From assembly GCF_024169655.1 (NCBI RefSeq), contig NZ_JALJWV010000001.1, positions 5,438,001 to 5,502,000 on the forward strand: DNA of 64,000 nt. The letters are read 5' to 3'. Both the position numbers and the translations under genes were made by a program. The notes under the pieces were generated by a model that worked only from the letters and a program-made list of their open reading frames with translations, was not told where the DNA came from and did not search any database. Below are positions 35,642 to 45,134 of the stretch, piece by piece (position 1 is the stretch's first letter; each line of letters opens with the position of its first letter). The stretch comes from Pseudomonas marginalis. Its GTDB lineage: Bacteria; Pseudomonadota; Gammaproteobacteria; Pseudomonadales; Pseudomonadaceae.

Positions 35642-36667
35642 TTACGAAACCAGGCTAGCCTTGACCAGCTTGGCCTGCTCGTCGGCGTGGTACGAGGAAC
35701 GTACCAGCGGGCCCGACGCCACGTTCTTGAAGCCCATCTTGTAGCCTTCCTCGGCGAACCAGGCAAAGACGTCCGGGTGCACGAAACGCTGCACCGGCAA
35801 GTGGCTGCGCGACGGTTGCAGGTATTGGCCCAGGGTCAGCATGTCGATGTCGTGTTCGCGCATGCGCTGCATGACTTCGATCACTTCTTCGTCGGTTTCG
35901 CCCAGGCCCAGCATCAGGCCGGACTTGGTTGGGATGTGCGGCATCATCTGCTTGAATTTCTGCAGCAGGGTCAGCGACCACTGGTAGTCCGAACCTGGGC
36001 GCGCAGCCTTGTACAGGCGTGGCACGGTTTCCAGGTTGTGGTTGAACACGTCCGGCGGCTCGGCGGCGGTGATTTCCAGCGCGACGTCCATGCGACCACG
36101 GTAGTCCGGCACCAGGGTTTCGAGCATCACGTCCGGCGACAGCTTGCGGATTTCGCGGATGCAGTCGGCAAAGTGCTGGGCACCGCCGTCACGCAGGTCG
36201 TCGCGGTCGACCGAGGTGATCACTACGTACTTGAGTTTCAGGTCGGCGATGGCGATGGCCAGGCTTTCCGGCTCGTTGACGTCCAGCGGCTTCGGCCGGC
36301 CGTGGCCGACGTCGCAGAACGGGCAACGACGGGTGCAGATGTCACCCATGATCATGAAGGTGGCGGTGCCGCCGGAGAAGCATTCGCCCAGGTTCGGGCA
36401 GGACGCTTCTTCGCACACGCTGTGCAGCTTGTGCTTGCGCAGCAATGCCTTGATACGGTCGACTTCCGGCGAGACCGGGATGCGCACGCGAATCCAGTCA
36501 GGCTTTTTCGGCAGTTCGGTGGTCGGGATGATCTTGACCGGGATACGTGCAACCTTCTCGGCGCCGCGCAGCTTGACGCCGGCTTCCACCTTGGCACGCG
36601 GGGCCGGGGCCGGACGCTCGGTGACGTCCAGCGTCGGGATCATGGTTTGCACTGCATCAGTAGTCAT
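35642..36667 (-). CDS. lipA: Lipoyl synthase
   Basis: The 341-residue radical-SAM enzyme has both cluster motifs: the auxiliary C-x4-C-x5-C (CEEASCPNLGEC) and the SAM-cluster CTRRCPFC. The C terminus has the RSSYHADE motif, whose Arg-Ser-Ser supplies a cluster ligand. It inserts sulfur at C6 and C8 of octanoyl groups. It starts two bases after the lipB stop, so the ybeD-lipB-lipA genes are read together. Confidence 0.97.
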   Translation of the reverse strand: MTTDAVQTMIPTLDVTERPAPAPRAKVEAGVKLRGAEKVARIPVKIIPTTELPKKPDWIRVRIPVSPEVDRIKALLRKHKLHSVCEEASCPNLGECFSGGTATFMIMGDICTRRCPFCDVGHGRPKPLDVNEPESLAIAIADLKLKYVVITSVDRDDLRDGGAQHFADCIREIRKLSPDVMLETLVPDYRGRMDVALEITAAEPPDVFNHNLETVPRLYKAARPGSDYQWSLTLLQKFKQMMPHIPTKSGLMLGLGETDEEVIEVMQRMREHDIDMLTLGQYLQPSRSHLPVQRFVHPDVFAWFAEEGYKMGFKNVASGPLVRSSYHADEQAKLVKASLVS

Positions 36668-36669
36668 AG

Positions 36670-37317
36670 TCAGTCGATTCCGCCCGTAAGGGTCGTCTGC
36701 TCAGCATAGTCGAGGTGTTTGACGAGCTGCGCACGCAGCCGGGCACTTACCTCGGCAAATTTAATCGGTGTGGCGTGGTCGCTCAACTGGGTCATCGCCA
36801 ACCCGGCATAACCGCATGGGTTGATACGCCGGAACGGCGCCAGGTCCATGTCCACATTCAGCGCCAGGCCATGAAACGAACACCCGTGGCGAATGCGCAG
36901 CCCCAGGGAGGCGATTTTCGCACCATCCACATACACACCGGGTGCATCGGGCTTGGCCACGGCGCTCACGCCGTAACTGGCCAACAGCTCGATCAGGCAA
37001 GCCTCCATGCGGTTCACCAGGTCGCGCACGCCAAACCCCAGCTTGCGCACGTCCAGCAGCAGATACGCCACCAGTTGACCGGGCCCATGGTAAGTCACTT
37101 GACCCCCTCGGTCGACCTGCACCACCGGAATATCACCCGGAAGTAGTAGATGCTCGGCCTTGCCGGCCTGGCCCTGGGTGAACACCGGCGGGTGCTCCAC
37201 CAGCCAGATTTCATCGGGAGCCGAGCTGCCGCGCTCGTTGGTGAAGCGCTGCATGGCGTGCCAGACGGGCTCGTAGTCCATCCGACCGAGCTCGCGAAAG
37301 CCCAGGACCTGTGGCAT
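36670..37317 (-). CDS. lipB: Octanoyl-[ACP]:protein N-octanoyltransferase
   Basis: The 215-residue protein has RGGQVTYHGPGQLVAYLLLD, the conserved Lys in AKIASLGLRIRHGCSFHGLALNV, and the Cys in RINPCGYAGLAMTQL. It moves octanoate from ACP to lipoyl domains before LipA acts. The ATG at 37317 shares its A with the TGA of ybeD (TGATG), a translational coupling arrangement. Confidence 0.96.
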   Translation of the reverse strand: MPQVLGFRELGRMDYEPVWHAMQRFTNERGSSAPDEIWLVEHPPVFTQGQAGKAEHLLLPGDIPVVQVDRGGQVTYHGPGQLVAYLLLDVRKLGFGVRDLVNRMEACLIELLASYGVSAVAKPDAPGVYVDGAKIASLGLRIRHGCSFHGLALNVDMDLAPFRRINPCGYAGLAMTQLSDHATPIKFAEVSARLRAQLVKHLDYAEQTTLTGGID

Positions 37318-37592
37318 CACAGCACCATATGTACGAAGCCGGTGGCCCGCAGTTCGCTGTTGATGTCGTAGAGCTGGTCTTGACCGGTCGCAACGATGTG
37401 CAACTGGATCGTGGTGTACTTACCGTTGGAGCTCAAACGCTCGTCCACCCGGTTGTCATTGATCGTCGCGTGTTTACGCACGATGTCGATAATCGTGTCT
37501 TTGTTGCCCACACCGGTATCGCTGATCACCTTGACGGGATAATCCACGTTTGGGAATTCGATCTTTGGCGCCTTTACTTCTTTATCGGTCAT
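37317..37592 (-). CDS. ybeD: YbeD/DUF493 family protein
   Basis: The 91-residue protein (MTDKEVKAPKIEFPNVDYPVKVISDTG) has the ferredoxin-like DUF493 pattern and the usual place ahead of lipB. E. coli YbeD is structurally like an allosteric regulatory domain, function unknown. The 49 upstream codons of the open frame cross the dacA terminator and are not used. Confidence 0.92.
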   Translation of the reverse strand: MTDKEVKAPKIEFPNVDYPVKVISDTGVGNKDTIIDIVRKHATINDNRVDERLSSNGKYTTIQLHIVATGQDQLYDINSELRATGFVHMVL

Positions 37593-37630
37593 GGCGTAAC
37601 GGCCTCGTAAGCGTAAGCCGTGGCGACGGG

Positions 37631-37663
37631 CAAAGCCCCGTGTCGGATCAACACGGGGCTTTG
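37631..37663 (-). terminator. Terminator between dacA and ybeD
   Basis: A 13-bp stem (CAAAGCCCCGTGT / ACACGGGGCTTTG, 7-base loop) lies 15 bases past the dacA stop in the leftward direction. The T-poor tail (CCCGTCGCC) suggests partial termination, so some read-through into ybeD is possible. Confidence 0.65.
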
Positions 37664-37677
37664 CAGGTGCACACTTA

Positions 37678-38835
37678 TCAGTTGAACAAGCTGTAGAAGA
37701 ACAGGCGGATGCTATCCCACACGCGGCGGAAGATACCACCTTCGTCGACGGCGTCCAGGGCGATCAGGTCGGCACTGTGTACCACTTTATCGTCCAGTTT
37801 CACTTCGACCTTGCCGATCACGTCGCCCTTGGCGATTGGCGCAACCAATTGCGGGTTCATGGTCATGCTGGCAGCGAGCTTTTTCAGCTGGCCTTTAGGC
37901 ATGGTCAGGGTCAGGTCTTCAGCCAGGCCGGCCTTGACTTGCGAGGTCGCGCCTTTCCATACCGGCGCGGTCGCCAGTTCAGCACCCTTCTGGTAGAAGG
38001 TCTGGGTTTCGAAGAAGCGGAAACCGTAGGTCAGCAGTTTTTGCGTCTCGGCCGCACGGGCCTGCTCGCTGTTGGTGCCGAAGACCACGGCGATCAGGCG
38101 CTGGCCATCACGCACGGCGGACGACACCATGCAGTAGCCGGCTTCTTCGGTGTGGCCGGTTTTCAGACCGTCGACGGTCTTGTCACGCCACAGCAGCAGG
38201 TTGCGGTTAGGCTGTTTGATGTTGTTCCAGAAGAATTCCTTCTGGGAGTAGATCGCGTAGTGGACCGGGTCGACACGAATGATCGCGCGCGCCAGGATCG
38301 CCATGTCATGAGCCGACGAGTAGTGCTCTGGGTTCGGCAGACCGGTCGGGTTCATGAAGTGGCTGTTGGTCATGCCCAGGTCGGCCACGGTTTTGTTCAT
38401 CATGTCGGCGAACGCGTCTTCACTGCCGGCAATGTGCTCGGCCAGGGCCACGCTGGCGTCGTTACCGGACTGGATGATGATGCCGTGCAGCAGGTCGCTG
38501 ACCGTCACCTGCGAGCCGACCTTGATGAACATCCGCGAACCGCCGGTGCGCCAGGCGTTTTCGCTGACGGTCACCGGGTCGTTTTCGCCGATCTGGCCGC
38601 GACGGATTTCCAGGGTCGCAATGTAGGCTGTCATCAGCTTGGTCAAGCTGGCGGGTGGCAGGCGCTGGTCACCGTTGTTTTCCACCAGCACGTTGCCACT
38701 GGCGGCATCCATGAGGACCCAGGCCTTGGCGGCCAGTTGCGGTGAAGCCGGCACCATTTCAACCGCCCAGGCGGCAGGGGTGATGATCAGCGAGATAAGC
38801 AGGCACGTGCGTTTGGCTAAGGTGATGATGTTCAT
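37678..38835 (-). CDS. dacA: D-alanyl-D-alanine carboxypeptidase (PBP5/6 type)
   Basis: The 385-residue precursor has a signal peptide cut after AWA, the three penicillin-binding motifs (SLTK, SGN, KTG in VDGLKTGHTEEAGY), a PBP5 C-terminal beta domain and a C-terminal amphipathic anchor (FRRVWDSIRLFFYSLFN). It removes the terminal D-Ala of pentapeptides on the outer face of the inner membrane. The P. aeruginosa orthologue is called dacC. A 183-base gap separates it from rlpA, so it likely has its own promoter. Confidence 0.95.
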   Translation of the reverse strand: MNIITLAKRTCLLISLIITPAAWAVEMVPASPQLAAKAWVLMDAASGNVLVENNGDQRLPPASLTKLMTAYIATLEIRRGQIGENDPVTVSENAWRTGGSRMFIKVGSQVTVSDLLHGIIIQSGNDASVALAEHIAGSEDAFADMMNKTVADLGMTNSHFMNPTGLPNPEHYSSAHDMAILARAIIRVDPVHYAIYSQKEFFWNNIKQPNRNLLLWRDKTVDGLKTGHTEEAGYCMVSSAVRDGQRLIAVVFGTNSEQARAAETQKLLTYGFRFFETQTFYQKGAELATAPVWKGATSQVKAGLAEDLTLTMPKGQLKKLAASMTMNPQLVAPIAKGDVIGKVEVKLDDKVVHSADLIALDAVDEGGIFRRVWDSIRLFFYSLFN

Positions 38836-39018
38836 CCGTCTCTCGAAATTACGTATGGAAACTTGCCCTCGCGGGCAAAACTTATTCAGACAGCCCGTTA
38901 CCAGTCTGTCGCGTGTTCGGTTGCCTGCTCACCCCTTGCCCCTGGGTTTTATTGTTCAACGAGCCAACAACCAGGGCTCAGGCCCGCGCACGAACCTGAA
39001 CCATCAATCCTTTACGGT

Positions 39019-40017
39019 TTATTCGGCGCTGACCACGCTGGGCTGCCCCAGGTTGGCCAGGCGCACACTGTTCTGCACTTGCGCGACCTCGCTCGGCGAA
39101 CCGATCGGGCCCATGCGCACGCGGTGCAGGGTCTGTTGATTACGCACGATGGAACTGATGAAGACCGGCGCATTGACCATGCTGCTCAGCTTGGACCTTA
39201 ACAGCTCTGCCGCATCCGGGTTGGCGAAAGCGCCCACTTGCAGGTATTGCCCGCCAGCAGCCGAGGCACCCGGTGCAGCGCGGGGCACGACGACCGTGTC
39301 AGGGGCGTGCTGTTGCGCAGGTGGCGTCCACTGCTCGATCTTGCCGGTCGATGCCGTCATTTGGGGTTGCGCGGCCTGCGGCTCGTTGAGCATCAATGGC
39401 GCCGGCTTGCCACGCTGGGCCCAATATTGCGCAGGGTCGATCCCTTCGACCTTGACCCGCGCGGTGCCGGTTTCGGCATAACCGAGTTTCTTCGCGGCAG
39501 CGTAGGACAAGTCGATGATCCGGTCCGAATAGAACGGCCCGCGATCGTTGACCCGCAGGATCACCGTGCGATTGTTGTCCAGGTTGGTCACGCGCACATA
39601 GCTGGGCAGCGGCAGGGTCTTGTGGGCCGCGCTCATGCCGTACAGGTCATAAACCTCGCCATTGGCCGTGTTCTGGCCGTGGAACTTGGTGCCGTACCAC
39701 GACGCCGTACCCGACTGTACGTAGGTCTTGGAATCCTGCAGCGGGAAGTAATTCTTGCCCAGCACGGTATAGGGGTTGGCCTTGTACGGGCCGGTGTGCA
39801 GGGTTGGCGTGGCATCCGGGATTTTCGACACGTCGACGTCCCACCACGGTGCACCGTCTTTATGCGCGCGGTTGATGTCCAGGCCCGGCTGGGAACGAAC
39901 GGCGGAGCCCCCGGACTTTTGCGTCGGCGCACGACTGGTGGAACAACTGGCAACCAGCAAGGACAACGCGGCAAACGCCACCAGCTTGAGCGGTTTTTTC
40001 AACGGCGATGCCCGCAT
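39019..40017 (-). CDS. rlpA: Septal ring lytic transglycosylase RlpA
   Basis: The 332-residue precursor has lipobox VASC, a double-psi beta-barrel domain (~100-195; GTASWYGTKFHGQNTANGEVYDLYGMSAAHKTLPLPSYVRV and NDRGPFYSDRIIDLS with the catalytic Glu/Asp) and a C-terminal SPOR domain (YLQVGAFANPDAAELLRSKL). In P. aeruginosa RlpA cleaves stem-peptide-free glycan at the septum. Its ATG overlaps the mltB stop in TAATG. Confidence 0.95.
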   Translation of the reverse strand: MRASPLKKPLKLVAFAALSLLVASCSTSRAPTQKSGGSAVRSQPGLDINRAHKDGAPWWDVDVSKIPDATPTLHTGPYKANPYTVLGKNYFPLQDSKTYVQSGTASWYGTKFHGQNTANGEVYDLYGMSAAHKTLPLPSYVRVTNLDNNRTVILRVNDRGPFYSDRIIDLSYAAAKKLGYAETGTARVKVEGIDPAQYWAQRGKPAPLMLNEPQAAQPQMTASTGKIEQWTPPAQQHAPDTVVVPRAAPGASAAGGQYLQVGAFANPDAAELLRSKLSSMVNAPVFISSIVRNQQTLHRVRMGPIGSPSEVAQVQNSVRLANLGQPSVVSAE

Positions 40018-41033
40018 TACTTGTTGCCCCGTGCTTGGACCAGCATGTCAGACAGTTGATGCACGGCCATGGCGTACATCACACTGCGGTTATAACGCGT
40101 GATTGCGTAGAAATTCTTCAGGCCCATCCAGTATTCAGGGCCGTTTTCGCCTTCCAGGCGGAAAGCCGTAACCGGCATATCATCGCGCAGCGCATCATGA
40201 CTTGACCAGCCCAGCGCCCGCAACTCCCCGACCGTCTTGGCCGGCTCGATACCCTGGGTGAGACCTTCATCGGCGCGCTCACCGCTCACGTCGGCACGGC
40301 TGACCACCGGTTCGCCGCCCACCCAGCCATGGCGCTTGAAGTAGCTGGCCACGCTGCCGATGGCATCGTCCGGATTGCTCCAGATATTGATATGGCCGTC
40401 GCCGTCAAAGTCCACCGCGTAGGCGCGAAAACTGCTCGGCATGAACTGCGGCAAGCCCATCGCACCGGCGTAGGAGCCTTTGAGGGTCAGCGGGTCGACC
40501 TGTTCTTCGCGGGCCAGCAGCAGGAATTCGCGCAGTTCCTTGCGGAAAAAATCGGCGCGGGGCGGGTAATCGAAGCCCAGGGTCGACAAGGCGTCGATCA
40601 CCCGATAACTGCCGGTATTGCGCCCGTAGAAGGTTTCAATGCCAATGATCGAGACAATCACCTGGGCGGGCACGCCATATTCCTGCTCGGCGCGAGCCAG
40701 CGCGGCTTCGTGCTGGCGCCAGAAGTCCACGCCCCGTGCCACGCGGGCATCGGTCAGGAACATCGGGCGATAGTCCTTCCACTGCTTCACGCGCTCGGCC
40801 GGGCGGGAGATGGCGTCGAGGATCGCCTGCTTGCGCTGCGCCTCGCGGAACACGCCCATCAGCTGTTCACCGGCGAAGCCATAGTCGCGGGTCATCTCAC
40901 CGACGAACTCGGCGACTTGGGGTGAGCCATCGTAGTCACCGGCCCGCGCCTCGTGCATGGCGCCCAGCAGCCCAATCAGGCTCATCCAGGACGCATGCCG
41001 AGTCGCCCAGCCGCGCATTACTTGCATTGACAT
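40017..41033 (-). CDS. mltB: MltB-family lytic murein transglycosylase (SltB1-like)
   Basis: The 338-residue protein has a signal-like segment (MSLIGLLGAMHEARAG), the catalytic Glu in SIIGIETFYGRN, and GSYAGAMGLPQFMPSSFRAYAVDFDGDGHINIWS. No lipobox is present, so the protein is probably soluble in the periplasm, like SltB1. Start ATG at 41033 has AAGG five bases upstream; a start at 41063 is possible. It lies in the mrdA-rodA-mltB-rlpA-dacA wall cluster, 11 bases after rodA. Confidence 0.92.
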   Translation of the reverse strand: MSMQVMRGWATRHASWMSLIGLLGAMHEARAGDYDGSPQVAEFVGEMTRDYGFAGEQLMGVFREAQRKQAILDAISRPAERVKQWKDYRPMFLTDARVARGVDFWRQHEAALARAEQEYGVPAQVIVSIIGIETFYGRNTGSYRVIDALSTLGFDYPPRADFFRKELREFLLLAREEQVDPLTLKGSYAGAMGLPQFMPSSFRAYAVDFDGDGHINIWSNPDDAIGSVASYFKRHGWVGGEPVVSRADVSGERADEGLTQGIEPAKTVGELRALGWSSHDALRDDMPVTAFRLEGENGPEYWMGLKNFYAITRYNRSVMYAMAVHQLSDMLVQARGNK

Positions 41034-41044
41034 CTTCACCTTAT

Positions 41045-42190
41045 TCAAACCTGTGCGATCCATTTGCGATGCGTATGAATCGACATCAAAACCCCAAACG
41101 CTGACATCAATGTCACCAGCGAAGTTCCGCCGTAGCTAATGAACGGCAACGGCACCCCAACCACCGGCAACAGGCCACTGACCATACCGATGTTGACGAA
41201 AACGTAAACAAAAAAAGTCATGGTCAACGAACCCGCCAGCAATTTGCCGAACAACGTCTGCGCCTGCGCGGTGATCACCAGGCCACGACCAATCAACAGT
41301 AAATAGATCAATAGCAACGCGCAAATGCCCACCAGGCCGAACTCTTCGCCCATCACCGCAATAATGAAGTCGGTGTGGCTCTCGGGCAAAAAGTCCAGGT
41401 GCGACTGGGTGCCCATCAGCCAGCCCTTGCCAAACACACCGCCAGAACCGATGGCCGCCTTCGACTGGATGATGTTCCAGCCGGTGCCCAGCGGGTCGCT
41501 CTCCGGGTCGAGAAACGTGAGAATCCGTTGCTTCTGGTAGTCATGCATAAAGAAGAACCACATGGCCACGGCCACCGGCACGGCGGCGGCGAGCACGCTG
41601 AGAATCCAGCGCCAGCGCAAGCCGCCCATGAACAGCACGAACGCGCCGCCCGCCAGGATCAGCAGCGAGGTACCGAGGTCCGGCTGGCGCACGATGAGGA
41701 TGAACGGCACGCCGATCAGGATCAGGCTGATCCCCACATGCTTGAGTTGCGGCGGCAAGGTGCGCTTGGACAAGTACCAGGCGATGGTCGCCGGCATCAG
41801 AATCTTCATGAATTCCGACGGCTGGAAGCGAATCACCCCCGGGATGTTGATCCAGCGGGTCGCACCCATGGCGTTGTGGCCCATCACGTCCACCACCACC
41901 AGCAACAACACGCCGGCGACATACCCCAGCGGCACCCAGCGCGCCATGAAACGCGGCTCCAACTGGGCGATCACCACCATCGACAGCAGGCCCAGGCCGA
42001 ACGACGACGCTTGCTTGATCAGCAGGTCCCAGTTCTTGCCGCTGGCCGAATACAGTACGAACAGGCTGCCGGCCGCCAGGGTCAGCAGCAGGATCAGCAA
42101 CGGGCCATCAATGTGCATGCGCTGCAGCAATGTCGCGCGGCGACGCATCACATCCTCGCTGGAGAGGATGCGGTCAAAATTACTCTTCAC
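41045..42190 (-). CDS. rodA: Rod-shape glycosyltransferase RodA
   Basis: The 381-residue SEDS protein has about ten membrane helices and the conserved WINIPGVIRFQPSEFMK, QPDLGTSLLI, ESHTDFIIAVMGEEFGL and VGVPLPFISYGGTSL. It polymerises lipid II together with PBP2 in the elongasome. The likely start is GTG at 42190, inside the end of mrdA (11-base overlap). The longer reading of the frame adds a proline-rich piece not seen in RodA. Confidence 0.96.
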   Translation of the reverse strand: MKSNFDRILSSEDVMRRRATLLQRMHIDGPLLILLLTLAAGSLFVLYSASGKNWDLLIKQASSFGLGLLSMVVIAQLEPRFMARWVPLGYVAGVLLLVVVDVMGHNAMGATRWINIPGVIRFQPSEFMKILMPATIAWYLSKRTLPPQLKHVGISLILIGVPFILIVRQPDLGTSLLILAGGAFVLFMGGLRWRWILSVLAAAVPVAVAMWFFFMHDYQKQRILTFLDPESDPLGTGWNIIQSKAAIGSGGVFGKGWLMGTQSHLDFLPESHTDFIIAVMGEEFGLVGICALLLIYLLLIGRGLVITAQAQTLFGKLLAGSLTMTFFVYVFVNIGMVSGLLPVVGVPLPFISYGGTSLVTLMSAFGVLMSIHTHRKWIAQV

Positions 42191-44078
42191 TGGCCGTAAC
42201 CTCGGTGCTTGAAGGGGGGCCGCCATATTCGGGCTTGAGCTTGCCGTCGTCGGTCAACAGCCAGGCATCCATCACTTGACGGACCACCGGCGCCGCGACG
42301 CCCGAACCGGACTCGCCGTTCTCGACCATCACGGCGACCACGATCTTCGGGTCGTCCGCCGGGGCGAAGCCAACAAACAAGGCGTGGTCGCGGTGGCGCT
42401 CCTGGACCTTGGAACGGTCATATTTTTCGCCTTGCTTGATCGCGACCACCTGGGCCGTACCGCTCTTGCCAGCGATGCGATACTGCGCACCGATCGCCGC
42501 CTTGCGCGCCGTGCCCCGGGCGCCGTGCATCACCTGCTGCATGCCGTGGTTGACCTTGGTCCAGTCCGACGGGTCACGCAGCACAATGTCCGGAATCGGG
42601 TTTTCATCCACCGGCTTTTCGCCCTCGATGGTGCGAGCCAGGTGCGGCCGGTTCCAGATGCCTTTGTTGGCGACCAGTGCCGTGGCCTGGGCCAGTTGCA
42701 GCGGCGTGGCCTGCATGTAGCCCTGGCCGATACCGAGGATCAGCGTCTCGCCGGGGAACCACGCCTGACGGCGGGTGGCACGTTTCCATTCGCGCGACGG
42801 CATCAGGCCGGGCGACTCTTCGAACATGTCCAGGGAGACTTTCTGACCGAGCCCGAACTTGCCCATGTAGGCCGACAGGCGATCGATCCCCAGCTTGTGG
42901 GCCAGGTCATAAAAATAGGTGTCGTTGGAGCGCATGATTGCGGTATCCAGGTCGACATAGCCGTCACCGGTGCGGTTCCAGTTACGGTATTTGTGATCGT
43001 AATTAGGCAGCATGTAATAGCCAGGGTCGAACACGCGGCTCGACGCCGTGACCACGCCCGCGTCCAGGCCGGCAATCGCCACCGCCGGCTTGATCGTCGA
43101 ACCCGGCGGATACAGGCCGCGCAGCACCCGGTTGAACAGCGGCCGGTCGATGGAATCGCGCAGCTCGGCGTAGGCCTTGAAGCTGATCCCGGTCACGAAC
43201 AGGTTGGGGTCGAAACTGGGCTGGCTGACCATGGCCAGGACTTCGCCCGTACTCGGGTCCAGCGCCACCACAGCACCACGGCGCCCACCCAGGGCCATCT
43301 CGGCGGCTTCCTGCAACTTGATGTCCAGGCTCAGCACAATGTCCTTGCCCGGCACCGGGTCGGTACGCTTGAGCACCCGCAGCACGCGGCCGCGAGCGTT
43401 GGTCTCGACCTCTTCGTAACCCACCTGGCCGTGCAGCTCGGGCTCGTAGAAGCGCTCGATGCCAGTCTTGCCGATATGGTGGGTGCCGCTGTAATTGACC
43501 GGGTCGAGGCTTTTCAGCTCTTTCTCGTTGATCCGCCCCATATAACCGACGGAGTGCGCGAAGTGCGGCCCTTGCGGGTAATGCCGCACCAGTTGCGCCA
43601 CCACTTCCACGCCCGGCAGGCGGAACTGGTTCACCGCAATCCGGGCGATCTGCTCTTCGGTCAGCTCGAACAGGATCGGCACCGGCTCGAACGGCCGACG
43701 CCCCTGCTTCATGCGCTTTTCGAAGATCACCCGGTCTTCCGGAGTCAGTTGCAGCACGTCGACGATCACATCGAGGACCTGCTGCCAGTCGCCGGAGCGT
43801 TCGCGGGTCATGCTCAGGCTGAAGCTGGGCCGGTTGTCCGCGACGACCACGCCGTTGCGGTCGAAAATCAGGCCACGGGTCGGCGGAATCGGCTGCACAT
43901 GCACCCGGTTGTTTTCCGACAGAGTGGAGTGATAGTCATACTGGATCACCTGCAGGAAATACAGGCGCGCGATCAACACCCCGATCAACGTCACCACCAT
44001 GATCGCGCCAAAAACCACGCGCGAGCGCACCAGACGTGCGTCTTTCTCGTGGTCCTTGATGCGGATCGGCTGAGTCAT
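42180..44078 (-). CDS. mrdA: Penicillin-binding protein 2
   Basis: The 632-residue class B PBP has a short cytoplasmic start, one membrane helix (VVFGAIMVVTLIGVLIARLYFL), a pedestal domain and a transpeptidase domain with STIKP (Ser nucleophile), SND and KSGT. It crosslinks peptidoglycan in the elongasome with RodA. It is 15 bases after rlmH and overlaps rodA. Confidence 0.96.
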   Translation of the reverse strand: MTQPIRIKDHEKDARLVRSRVVFGAIMVVTLIGVLIARLYFLQVIQYDYHSTLSENNRVHVQPIPPTRGLIFDRNGVVVADNRPSFSLSMTRERSGDWQQVLDVIVDVLQLTPEDRVIFEKRMKQGRRPFEPVPILFELTEEQIARIAVNQFRLPGVEVVAQLVRHYPQGPHFAHSVGYMGRINEKELKSLDPVNYSGTHHIGKTGIERFYEPELHGQVGYEEVETNARGRVLRVLKRTDPVPGKDIVLSLDIKLQEAAEMALGGRRGAVVALDPSTGEVLAMVSQPSFDPNLFVTGISFKAYAELRDSIDRPLFNRVLRGLYPPGSTIKPAVAIAGLDAGVVTASSRVFDPGYYMLPNYDHKYRNWNRTGDGYVDLDTAIMRSNDTYFYDLAHKLGIDRLSAYMGKFGLGQKVSLDMFEESPGLMPSREWKRATRRQAWFPGETLILGIGQGYMQATPLQLAQATALVANKGIWNRPHLARTIEGEKPVDENPIPDIVLRDPSDWTKVNHGMQQVMHGARGTARKAAIGAQYRIAGKSGTAQVVAIKQGEKYDRSKVQERHRDHALFVGFAPADDPKIVVAVMVENGESGSGVAAPVVRQVMDAWLLTDDGKLKPEYGGPPSSTEVTASEE

Positions 44079-44093
44079 CGGGAGGGGCGCAGA

Positions 44094-44561
44094 CTATTTG
44101 TGGTAAGGGTGCCCGGACAGAACTGTCCAGGCGCGATACAGCTGTTCACCGATCAGAATCCTTACCAACGGGTGCGGCAACGTCAGCGCCGACAGCGACC
44201 AGCGTTGGTCCGCCCGCGCACAGACTTCCGGCGCCAGCCCCTCGGGGCCGCCGACCATGAAGTTGACGGTGCGCGAGTCCAGGCGCCAGCGATCCAGTTC
44301 CACCGCCAATTGCTCGGTGCTCCAGGGCTTGCCGTGGACTTCGAGGGTGACGATGCGCTCGTTGGGGCCGACCTTGGCCAGCATGGCTTCGCCTTCCTGA
44401 CGGATAAAGCGAGCCACGTCGGCGTTCTTGCCCCGGGTGTTGAGCGGTATTTCCACCAGCTCAAGCGACAGCTCGGCGGGCAGACGCTTGGCATATTCGT
44501 GCCAGCCTTCTTCCACCCACTTGGGCATGCGTGAACCGACAGCGATCAGACGCAGGCGCAC
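44094..44561 (-). CDS. rlmH: 23S rRNA pseudouridine-1915 N3-methyltransferase RlmH
   Basis: The 155-residue SPOUT methyltransferase has [28 protein letters not shown] (SAM-binding) and the knot end [24 protein letters not shown]...HPYHK. The start codon is GTG. It acts on helix 69 of 23S rRNA in the 70S ribosome. It starts nine bases after rsfS, the usual pairing. Confidence 0.96.
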
Positions 44562-44570
44562 AGCCGTTCC

Positions 44571-45065
44571 TTATTCCTGGTCTTTGTTGAGCTTGTCGAA
44601 GTGCGCATGCCCCACTTCAGGGTTGTGGTGCTTGCCATCCGCCGCGCGGCTCTGCTCGGCGCCTTTCCACAGACGCTCCAGGTCGTAGAACTGACGAGCG
44701 TTGGAGGTCATCATGTGAACGATCACGTCGTCCATGTCCAGCAACACCCAGTCGCTATCGCCCTTGCCTTCTTCACCCAGCGGCTTCACGCCTTGGGCTT
44801 TGACGGCTTCGCGCACTTTGTCCAGCATCGCGCCGATCTGGCGGTTGGAGGTACCGGTGGCGATGATCATGAAGTCGGTGATGCTCTGCTTGTCGCGCAC
44901 GTCCAGCACCTGGATGTCCTGGGCCTTGACGTCTTCCAGGGCAGCCACGGCGACTTTCACCAGCTCTTCGCCAGCCAGTTCCGGGCCAACATGGGCTTCA
45001 ACCGGCAGTGGCGCGCTTTTGAAGGTGCCTTTGCGCTTAACTTTGCTTACGTCTTTGTTCGTCAT
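44571..45065 (-). CDS. rsfS: Ribosome silencing factor RsfS
   Basis: The 164-residue protein has the RsfS core (~37-140; VKVAVAALEDVKAQDIQVLDVRDKQSITDFMIIATGTSNRQ and DWVLLDMDDVIVHMM). A basic N-terminal extension of ~35 residues and a charged C-terminal tail lie outside the core. RsfS binds uL14 and blocks subunit joining in starvation. If translation started later (GELAGEELV region) the core would still be intact; I kept the ATG at 45065. Confidence 0.94.
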   Translation of the reverse strand: MTNKDVSKVKRKGTFKSAPLPVEAHVGPELAGEELVKVAVAALEDVKAQDIQVLDVRDKQSITDFMIIATGTSNRQIGAMLDKVREAVKAQGVKPLGEEGKGDSDWVLLDMDDVIVHMMTSNARQFYDLERLWKGAEQSRAADGKHHNPEVGHAHFDKLNKDQE

Positions 45066-45134
45066 ATAAAACTCGTTTTGCTCGTATGTTCGGGCGCTCG
45101 CTGCACGACTGTTCGTGCGTTCAAGCGCGCCTTT

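Noticed and set aside
38855..38880. Terminator after rlpA (TTGCCC / GGGCAA stem)
   Set aside because: The stem has only six pairs, is far from the rlpA stop and close to the dacA start, and has a poor T run. It may be part of the dacA leader, but I cannot support a call.
42276..44534. Plus-strand frame of 752 codons opposite mrdA and rlmH
   Set aside because: Antisense shadow of two well-supported genes with the usual His/Arg/Gln bias; no ribosome binding site.
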